17,880 nucleotides of DNA, taken from NCBI GenBank assembly GCA_003552885.1, contig PUPA01000188.1, positions 1 through 17,880 on the forward strand, in the 5' to 3' direction. The notes beneath the pieces are model-generated. The model ran no database searches. It was given only the letters and a program-made list of their open reading frames with translations, and was not told the origin of the DNA. A program made the position numbers and the translations under genes. Position 1 is the first letter of the stretch; the number at the start of each line of letters is the position of its first letter. The DNA is from Natrialbaceae archaeon (GTDB lineage Archaea > Halobacteriota > Halobacteria > Halobacteriales > Natrialbaceae). Below, one piece after another: positions 12,278 to 17,880 of this stretch.

Positions 12278-14230
12278 TCAGCCGATGTTGAGGATCTCCC
12301 AGAGCGTCTTGCGCTGTTCGGAGACGCCCTCGAAGGAGCCGAGGGTGCGGTTGTACGTCCGGAAGACGGTACTGAACGCGTTGCGGGTCGGGTCGTCGAG
12401 GTCGTCGACGAACTCCTCGCGGTTGCGCTGGAAGTAGCGTGCGGGCACCTCGCGATCGAACCGGCCGTCGCCGATCCCGTGGCGGTCGAACGCCTCGGAG
12501 AGACGCTCGACGACGCCGCCGCGCGCCCCGAGGTCGGCGGGCTCGAGCGCCTCGCCGACGCCGTCGGCGGCGGCGATCTCCGTCGCGTACGCGCGGTTGA
12601 CGATCTCTAGATAACACTCCGTCGAAAACAGGTCCTCGACGGTGCCGTCGGCGTTCGCGGCGGTGAACTCAGAGACCGTCTTCACGTTCTCGGCCGGGAT
12701 CGTCGCGTCGTCGATCCAGCCGTCGACGGCGCGTCGGTCCGAGAGCAACGCGGCGACGTCCAGTTCGACGGTGTCGATCAGCGAGACGAACCACGGCACG
12801 TTCCGCTCGCTCCCGACCGGGACGATCGTCCACCGCGGATCGAGCGCGTCCTTTCCGAGCGCCCGGAACAGCTCCGAGACGTTGTGGAGGTAGGCGTGGT
12901 CCGCGTGCTCGCCGACCAGCAGCGTCTGGGGCCGTGCGAGCAAGGCGTCGATCATCCCCATCTCGACGACGTTCTTGAGCAGAAACCGGCTGTCCGGATC
13001 CGCCAGCCCGACGTCGTCGGTCACGTTCGGCCCCTCGGGTGGCTCCGCCCGGACGATCTTCACCTGGTGGAGCCGGTCGGGCTCGATCATGTGCGGCGAG
13101 TGGGTCGTGTAGACCACCGGCCGCGTCGCGGCGACCTCCTCGCGGAGGAATCGCAGGTAGTCGTGTTTGGCCCTCGCGTGGAGGTTCGCCCCCGGCTCGT
13201 CGAGCAGGAGGACGGGGCCGTCCTCGCGACCGGCGGCGTCGTACAGCGTACAGAACGTCGAGACGAACCACCGGAAGCCGTGTGAGCGCCCGTCGAACTC
13301 GACGGTGACGTCGTGTTCGGTGTCCTCGACACGGACCTCGAGGACGTCCTCCTCGCCCTCGCGTTCGAGCCGGAGCCGGAGCCGAAGGTTCTCGTTTTGA
13401 CTCCAGTAGCGCATGGCCGCGGTGCTCACCGTCCGGGAGGCCGATTCGAGTTCGGCGACGGCCGACCGTCGCTCGTCCTCCTCGCGCAGCCGCTCGGGGT
13501 CGACACCCGCGATCGAGAGCAACGAGAGGAAGACGCCGTCGCCGGATCGAAGCTCTCCGGAGTCCCGCCGGTCGAGTAGCTCCTCGAGCGGGATCCTCCC
13601 GTCGAGGACGGTGTACTCGCCGACGTACTGGAACGTCGGGAGCCAGTCGGCCAGCAGCCGGTCGCCGATCTCCGCGGCGGCCGTCGACGGCGAGAGTCCG
13701 GCGACCGTCTCGCGGAGCTCCGCGGCGGCAGGATCGTCGACCCCTTCGAGGCGCTCCCGGAGCTCGTCGAACGAGTCGGCCCCCCGATACTCCGCGGCGA
13801 GTTCGGCCGGGAGCTCGGTTTCCTCGAGGAGCCCCGAGACGTACGCGGACTCGTCGAGGTCGAGCTCCCAGCGGAGCCGATCGGCGTAGTCACGCGAGGC
13901 GACGACGGTCGGGCTCTCGAGGACGCCGGTGCCGAACTCCCGTTCGACGCGTTCGCGCTCGTCGGCCTCGAGCTCGAGTCGGGCGCTGGCGACGACGTCG
14001 GGGTCGTCCTCGTGGCGCTCGCGGTAGGCGGTCCACTCCTCGCGCGGGTACTCGGTGTAGACGTCGTAGCCGTCCCCGCCGAACGACGGGTTGATCCGCT
14101 CGACGGCCTGCAGGAAGCCGGTCTTCCCGGACTCGTTCCGGCCGACGAGGCAGGTGAGCTCGTCGACGTCCACCCAGCCGGAGTCGTCGATCGACTTGTA
14201 GTTTCGGACGCGGAGCTGTTGGACTCGCAT
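12278..14230 (-). CDS. OLD-family-like ATPase with degenerate TOPRIM-like C-terminal domain
   Basis: The 650-residue protein has an SMC/RecF-like split ATPase with a long central insertion. The start MRVQQLRVRNYKSIDD is the classical N-terminus of OLD and RecF-type ATPases. Walker A is GRNESGKT (30-37). A charged middle region of about 290 residues is followed by SHGFRWFVSTF, Walker B VLLLDEPGANLHA (D344, E345) and the switch TTHSPHM with H377. The C-terminal third resembles a TOPRIM nuclease: LLVGEHADHAYL (E441) and VAALLSDRRAVDG (D498), but each key acid seems shifted from the canonical LLVEG and DxD patterns. It follows a small gene by 12 bp, so the pair is probably cotranscribed. Relatives include DNA nucleases and defence proteins such as GajA, so a DNA-related role is likely but not proven. 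Confidence 0.8.
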   Translation of the reverse strand: MRVQQLRVRNYKSIDDSGWVDVDELTCLVGRNESGKTGFLQAVERINPSFGGDGYDVYTEYPREEWTAYRERHEDDPDVVASARLELEADERERVEREFGTGVLESPTVVASRDYADRLRWELDLDESAYVSGLLEETELPAELAAEYRGADSFDELRERLEGVDDPAAAELRETVAGLSPSTAAAEIGDRLLADWLPTFQYVGEYTVLDGRIPLEELLDRRDSGELRSGDGVFLSLLSIAGVDPERLREEDERRSAVAELESASRTVSTAAMRYWSQNENLRLRLRLEREGEEDVLEVRVEDTEHDVTVEFDGRSHGFRWFVSTFCTLYDAAGREDGPVLLLDEPGANLHARAKHDYLRFLREEVAATRPVVYTTHSPHMIEPDRLHQVKIVRAEPPEGPNVTDDVGLADPDSRFLLKNVVEMGMIDALLARPQTLLVGEHADHAYLHNVSELFRALGKDALDPRWTIVPVGSERNVPWFVSLIDTVELDVAALLSDRRAVDGWIDDATIPAENVKTVSEFTAANADGTVEDLFSTECYLEIVNRAYATEIAAADGVGEALEPADLGARGGVVERLSEAFDRHGIGDGRFDREVPARYFQRNREEFVDDLDDPTRNAFSTVFRTYNRTLGSFEGVSEQRKTLWEILNIG

Positions 14231-14242
14231 GGTCGGCCCCGG

Positions 14243-14656
14243 TTATCGGCTGCGTCCCGTCGTCTCGTACTCCCCGAGTTTGCTCTCGTCGAACTCGACG
14301 TCGAGTTCGGGCCGTTCGGGCGCGACGTTGTCGTAGATGTGTGCCTCGTCGACCCGGTGGAACCGCGAGTTGAAGTAGCCGTCGTCGACCGTCTCGGGAA
14401 CCACCGAGCCGAGGGGCTGGACCAACACGCCGTCTTCGAGCTTCTTGACGATGAGCTCCGCGACGACGATGCGTCCGTCGTCGACGAGTACGATCACGTC
14501 CCCCGGATACAGCGTCGGCTTGTCGCTGCCTTTCGGCGTGAACGGCTCGTCGGCGGAGACGTCCGGGATGTACGGCTCGCCGGTGATCGGCAGCTCCTCG
14601 ACGGTCGCGTCGTCGTACACGAACAGGGTCCGCTGGTCGCTGTCTAGCAGTCTCAT
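14243..14656 (-). CDS. Small acidic beta-rich protein of unknown function, paired with the OLD-like ATPase
   Basis: The 137-residue soluble protein has no signal, no membrane segment and no cysteine. The middle part (about 50-83) reads YPGDVIVLVDDGRIVVAEL and then VKKLEDGVLVQPLGSVVP, which looks like a small beta-barrel. A flexible acidic C-terminus follows (LDVEFDESKLGEYETTGRSR). I recognise no family. The start codon is the ATG at 14656, with GAATATATG (14686-14694) about 34 nt upstream as a TATA box. The stop lies 12 bp before the OLD-like ATPase start, with no promoter between, so the two genes form one operon with this protein first. It could be a partner, regulator or antitoxin-like protein; none of these is shown by the sequence. 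Confidence 0.75.
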   Translation of the reverse strand: MRLLDSDQRTLFVYDDATVEELPITGEPYIPDVSADEPFTPKGSDKPTLYPGDVIVLVDDGRIVVAELIVKKLEDGVLVQPLGSVVPETVDDGYFNSRFHRVDEAHIYDNVAPERPELDVEFDESKLGEYETTGRSR

Positions 14657-14685
14657 GGTCCACTGAGAGGTACGGCAGAACCGTT

Positions 14686-14694
14686 CATATATTC
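14686..14694 (-). promoter_or_regulatory. TATA-like box of the small-protein/OLD-like ATPase operon
   Basis: GAATATATG on the minus strand is centred about 34 nt upstream of the ATG at 14656, which predicts a leader of about 8 nt. A second AT-rich sequence, TACATAAG, lies about 15 nt further upstream and is the alternative. Confidence 0.5.
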
Positions 14695-14768
14695 AGTACC
14701 TTCTTATGTAACGTTTCGGTCGGGGATCGGACCGGTCGGGCCGGGGGGTTGCGTCGTTAGGTGTCACA

Positions 14769-14801
14769 TTCTGGTTCGAAAGGACCCAACCACGACCAGA
14801 A
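14769..14801. promoter_or_regulatory. Inverted repeat upstream of the APC permease, candidate operator
   Basis: TTCTGGT (14769-14775) and ACCAGAA (14795-14801) are perfect inverted repeats with 19 bases between, in the 207-base divergent gap between the small protein and the permease. The arms are about two helical turns apart centre to centre, which suits a dimeric regulator; they could also pair as a loose RNA hairpin. Confidence 0.4.
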
Positions 14802-14851
14802 CAGACTGTAATGGATCGAACGCACGTGAGAATTCGGAGCGAGAGGGGGAT

Positions 14852-14859
14852 GGAGGTGA
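14852..14859 (+). promoter_or_regulatory. Shine-Dalgarno GGAGGTGA of the APC permease
   Basis: A perfect GGAGGTGA ends 4 nt before the ATG at 14864. This indicates a message with a leader, unlike the leaderless pattern suggested for most genes here, and fixes the start. Confidence 0.75.
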
Positions 14860-14863
14860 GCCG

Positions 14864-17194
14864 ATGGCCAGCGGACTGAAGCGCGATCTCGGATTGCTCT
14901 CGACGAGCGCTCTGGCGATCGGCGCGATGGTCGGCAGTGGGATCTTTATCCTGCCCGCGGTCGCCTACGAGGACGCGGGCCCCGCGGCCGTGCTCGCGTT
15001 CGGGGTCGCCGGCCTGCTCGTGTTTCCGGCGGCGGTGAGCGCGGCGGAGATGGCGACGGCGATGCCCGAGGACGGCGGCGCGTACCTCTACGTCGAGCGC
15101 GGAATGGGACCGCTTCTCGGAACCGTCGCCGGCATCGGCACCTGGCTCATGCTCTCGCTTAAGAGTTCACTCGCGCTCGTCGGCGGCGTCCCCTACCTCG
15201 TGCTCGTCGCACCCGCACTCGCCGAGTACGTCGTCCTCGTCGCCATCGCGCTCGCGATCTTTTTCACCCTGGTGAACGCGATCAGCGCGAAGGGGTCGGG
15301 GAGCCTCCAGTTTCTCATCGTCGGCGTCATGTTGCTCGTGATGGCGGGGTTCATCGTCGGGGGCATCCCCGGCATCGAGGCCGACCAGACCCGCGGCGCG
15401 CTCGACCTGAGCGAGGGCGGGCTGCTCGCCGCGATCGGCGCCGTCTTCGTCTCCTATGCGGGGGTGACGAAAGTCACCGCGGTCGCCGAGGAGGTGAAAG
15501 ATCCCGGCCGGAACCTCCCGCTGGCGATGATCGGCTCGCTGGCGTTCGTGACGGTGCTCTACATGGGGGTCGTCTACATCGCGATCGGCGTCTCGGATCT
15601 CTCCCCCGGCGCGGCCTCGCCGTCGTTCGGCGCGGAGTTCATCTCGGCCGACGGCGGGGACACCGCGCCGATCGCCCACGCGGCAGACCTCCTCTTCGGT
15701 CCGGTCGGCGTCTACGCGGTGATCGCCGCGGCGTTGCTGGCGCTGGCCTCGACCGCCAACGCCGGGTTGCTCGCGGCCTCGCGGTTCCCGCTCGCGATGG
15801 CCAGAGACGGGCTCGTCCCCTCGCGGTTCGAGACCGTGAGCGGGCGGTTCAACACCCCGGTCAACGCGATCGCGCTCACCGGCGGCGCGATGATCCTCAT
15901 CGTCTCCGTCTTCGACGTCGGCCAGGTGGCCCGGTTCGGGAGCGCGTTCCAGATCCTCGTGTTCATCCTGCTCAACGTCGCGCTTATCGGCTTCCGGGAG
16001 GGGGCCATAGAGGAGTACCAGCCGGCGTTCGTCTCGCCGCTTTACCCCTGGCTCCAGCTGGTCGGGATCGTCGGCGGCGTCGTCGTCCTCGTCGAGATGG
16101 GCGGCGTCCCGTTCCTCGGGGCGATGGTGATCGCCGGCCTCTCGGTCGTCTGGTATCTCGCCTACGCCAGGCCACGGATCGACCGTGAAGGGGCCGCCCG
16201 CGCGGGGGCGCGAGAGTCAGCTACGGACGCGGCCGTCGAACGCACGAGGGAGATGTTCGCCGAGGATCGTCGCTACGACGTGCTCGTCGCGTTGACCGGC
16301 GAGACCAGCGAACGGGCACGGATGGACATGGTTCGGATGGCAGCGGACCTCTCGCGGCTCCGGACGGGGTCGGTGATGGTCGCCTCGTTCCGAACCGTCC
16401 CCCACCGGACGTTCACCGGAAGTGGCCCGCGGGTCCGCTCGCGGGAGCTCCCCGACTGGCTCGAGTTCGAGGAGGGGCGACCGTCCTGGCTCTCCGACGA
16501 CGCCCGGACCTCGGGTGGAACGCCGGTCGCGGATCGAACGGTCCCACTCGCCGGCCCCGGTGGCTCACTCGAGTACCGCGAGATCGAAGCCGAGGACGCC
16601 GCCGAGGCGATCGTCGAGTTCGCCGAGTTCGAGGGGTACGACATGATCGTCCTCGAGCGACGGGGCGAGGAGCTCCACGACCGGCTCACCGGCGGCGTGA
16701 CGAACCGCGTGCTCCGCAACGCCACCTGTGGCGTCCTGCTGGTCGAGGACCGCGGGTTCGACGGCGCCGACGAGATCGCCGTCGCCGCGAGCAGCGGCCC
16801 CTACGATCCGGTGAAGCTGCTGGTCGCCGACGCGATCGCCGAGGAGACCGGCGCGGAGCTGAGTCTCCTCCAGACGATCCCGGAGGACGCCCCGGACTCC
16901 AGACGCCGGGCGATCGAGGACTACCACGCCGAGCTGATGCGGATCCTGACCGTCCCGGCCCGGTCGCGGATCGTCGAGACCGACGACCGGGTCGCGGGTC
17001 TCTCGCGCTTTGCCGCCACGGCCGATCTGCTGGTGACGAGCACCGAGAGCCGCGGCATCCGTGGGGCGGTGTTCGGCAGACCCGGCGACAGCCTCGTCGA
17101 GTCGGTCGACTGCACCGCGGTGATGGTCCAGCCCGCCGAAGCCCAACAGCCGGGGCTGGTCCAGCGGTACCTGCTCGATCCGCTGTTCGGGTGA
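14864..17194 (+). CDS. APC-family amino acid permease fused to two universal stress protein domains
   Basis: The 776-residue protein has about 12 transmembrane helices in residues 1-430. It then has two UspA-type domains (about 470-620 and 635-770). The helix-1 signature is AIGAMVGSGIFILP. AEEVKDPGRNLPLA near 209 is the conserved loop between helices 6 and 7 of APC transporters. Such permeases import or exchange amino acids or amines. The Usp parts contain VLVALTGETSERA at the start of the first and GGVTNRVLRNATCGVLLVE and RPGDSLVESVDCTAVMVQP near the ends of the two domains. These only loosely fit the Gx2Gx9G(S/T) nucleotide-binding pattern. Usp domains probably sense nucleotide or cell state and gate transport. 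The start at 14864 has a strong Shine-Dalgarno. The specific substrate is not evident. Confidence 0.9.
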   Translation: MASGLKRDLGLLSTSALAIGAMVGSGIFILPAVAYEDAGPAAVLAFGVAGLLVFPAAVSAAEMATAMPEDGGAYLYVERGMGPLLGTVAGIGTWLMLSLKSSLALVGGVPYLVLVAPALAEYVVLVAIALAIFFTLVNAISAKGSGSLQFLIVGVMLLVMAGFIVGGIPGIEADQTRGALDLSEGGLLAAIGAVFVSYAGVTKVTAVAEEVKDPGRNLPLAMIGSLAFVTVLYMGVVYIAIGVSDLSPGAASPSFGAEFISADGGDTAPIAHAADLLFGPVGVYAVIAAALLALASTANAGLLAASRFPLAMARDGLVPSRFETVSGRFNTPVNAIALTGGAMILIVSVFDVGQVARFGSAFQILVFILLNVALIGFREGAIEEYQPAFVSPLYPWLQLVGIVGGVVVLVEMGGVPFLGAMVIAGLSVVWYLAYARPRIDREGAARAGARESATDAAVERTREMFAEDRRYDVLVALTGETSERARMDMVRMAADLSRLRTGSVMVASFRTVPHRTFTGSGPRVRSRELPDWLEFEEGRPSWLSDDARTSGGTPVADRTVPLAGPGGSLEYREIEAEDAAEAIVEFAEFEGYDMIVLERRGEELHDRLTGGVTNRVLRNATCGVLLVEDRGFDGADEIAVAASSGPYDPVKLLVADAIAEETGAELSLLQTIPEDAPDSRRRAIEDYHAELMRILTVPARSRIVETDDRVAGLSRFAATADLLVTSTESRGIRGAVFGRPGDSLVESVDCTAVMVQPAEAQQPGLVQRYLLDPLFG

Positions 17195-17214
17195 GCCGAC
17201 GCCGACCCCGCAGG

Positions 17215-17222
17215 CTATATCG
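17215..17222 (+). promoter_or_regulatory. TATA-like box of moaB
   Basis: CTATATCG, in the gap after the permease stop, is centred about 28 nt upstream of the ATG at 17246, predicting a leaderless transcript. moaB is therefore probably transcribed on its own despite following the permease closely. Confidence 0.55.
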
Positions 17223-17245
17223 GGCTCGGGCCACCAACGGCGGGT

Positions 17246-17836
17246 ATGGTCGAACCCACCGACGAGAGACGATCGACCGACGAGCACGGCCACGACGTGA
17301 TCAACCCGCTGTACGTCGCCATCGTGACCGTCTCGAGCTCCCGGGCGGCGGCCGAGGAGGCGGAGCCGGACGACCCCGGCGGGGACACGATCGCCGACTG
17401 CTTCGAGGCCGAGGGCCACGAGATCAGAGAGCGCGTGCTGGTCCGGGACGATTACGCGACGATCCGCACCGCAGTCAGAGGGCTCGTCGCTCGCCGGGAT
17501 ATCGACGTCGTCGTCACCACCGGCGGGACGGGGGTCACCGCCGACGACGTCTCCCCGGAGGCGACCGCGTCGCTCTTCGAACGGGAGCTGCCCGGCTTCG
17601 GCGAGCTGTTCCGGTCGCTCTCCTGGGAGGAAGTCGGCACCCGGGCGATGGCCTCCCGGGCGACCGCCGGCATCGCCGTCGACACGCCCGTGTTCACCCT
17701 CCCCGGGAGCACCAACGCCTGCCGGACGGCCTGTGAGAAGCTGATCGTCCCCGAGGCCCCCCACCTCGCCGGCCTGGCGACCGAACACCGCGTCGGGACG
17801 ACCGACCGGTCGCTGTCGGCCTACGGCGAGGAGTGA
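17246..17836 (+). CDS. moaB: Molybdenum cofactor biosynthesis protein MoaB (MogA/MoaB family)
   Basis: The 196-residue cytoplasmic enzyme acts in molybdenum/tungsten cofactor synthesis. Archaeal MoaB adenylylates molybdopterin before metal insertion, in place of the bacterial MogA domain. The nucleotide/pterin loop TTGGTGVTADDVSPEA starts near residue 91, and FTLPGSTNAC near 150 is the second conserved binding motif. The core starts at LYVAIVTVSSSRAAA. The first 20 residues are a hydrophilic extension (including DERRSTDEHGHD) absent from E. coli MoaB. No other cofactor gene is in the window, so the context does not say more. The gene has its own TATA box. Confidence 0.93.
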   Translation: MVEPTDERRSTDEHGHDVINPLYVAIVTVSSSRAAAEEAEPDDPGGDTIADCFEAEGHEIRERVLVRDDYATIRTAVRGLVARRDIDVVVTTGGTGVTADDVSPEATASLFERELPGFGELFRSLSWEEVGTRAMASRATAGIAVDTPVFTLPGSTNACRTACEKLIVPEAPHLAGLATEHRVGTTDRSLSAYGEE

Positions 17837-17880
17837 ACCCGCGACAGCAAGCGTTAACTACCACGCCCGTTTTCTGACAG

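Noticed and set aside
1..17880. tRNA, rRNA, transposase or integrase genes
   Set aside because: I found no cloverleaf-like block, rRNA segment or recombinase motif in the supported genes or gaps by eye.

Overview
This window is chromosomal DNA from an extremely halophilic archaeon (class Halobacteria). The evidence is the very high GC content, the strongly acidic predicted proteins, a halorhodopsin, Tat-type lipoprotein signals with a lipobox, TATA-like boxes about 25-35 nt upstream of start codons (suggesting mostly leaderless transcripts), and an archaeal-style MoaB. I cannot name the genus. The halorhodopsin resembles the Natronomonas pharaonis protein more than the Halobacterium one, judged from remembered sequences.

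Layout. (1) 1-1764: the 3' end of an unidentified plus-strand gene, three 30-bp tandem repeats, a convergent rlmE (23S rRNA 2'-O-methyltransferase fused to a TRAM domain), and a small predicted Tat lipoprotein. (2) 1765-2123: no supportable gene; it holds a hairpin past the end of the next operon. (3) 2124-6994: a compact minus-strand branched-chain-amino-acid-type ABC importer operon, in transcription order binding protein, livH, livM, livG, livF. The permease and ATPase genes overlap by 4-8 nt. A hairpin lies just after the binding-protein stop codon. (4) 7237-9976: a two-helix small membrane protein, a thioredoxin-like protein, a zinc alcohol dehydrogenase, a family-4 uracil-DNA glycosylase that ends in the same CTAG as the dehydrogenase, and another two-helix small membrane protein. 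(5) 10037-10904: halorhodopsin with its own TATA box and T-run terminator, preceded by a repeat-rich non-coding stretch. (6) 11200-11996: two small membrane-associated proteins of unknown function. (7) 12278-14656: a two-gene unit of a small protein of unknown function and an OLD-like ATPase with a degenerate TOPRIM-like C-terminus. (8) 14864-17836: an APC permease fused to two universal-stress-protein domains, then moaB.

How the genes fit together. The liv operon is one importer: a lipid-anchored binding protein delivers substrate to the LivH/LivM channel, powered by LivG/LivF. Halorhodopsin is a light-driven chloride importer that supports the salt-in strategy. The other genes look like independent housekeeping or transport functions. 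The least conventional items are the small-protein/OLD-like ATPase pair, which could be a nuclease or defence module, and the halorhodopsin, which carries threonine at two positions where I remember other residues: next to the retinal lysine and at the helix-D aspartate.
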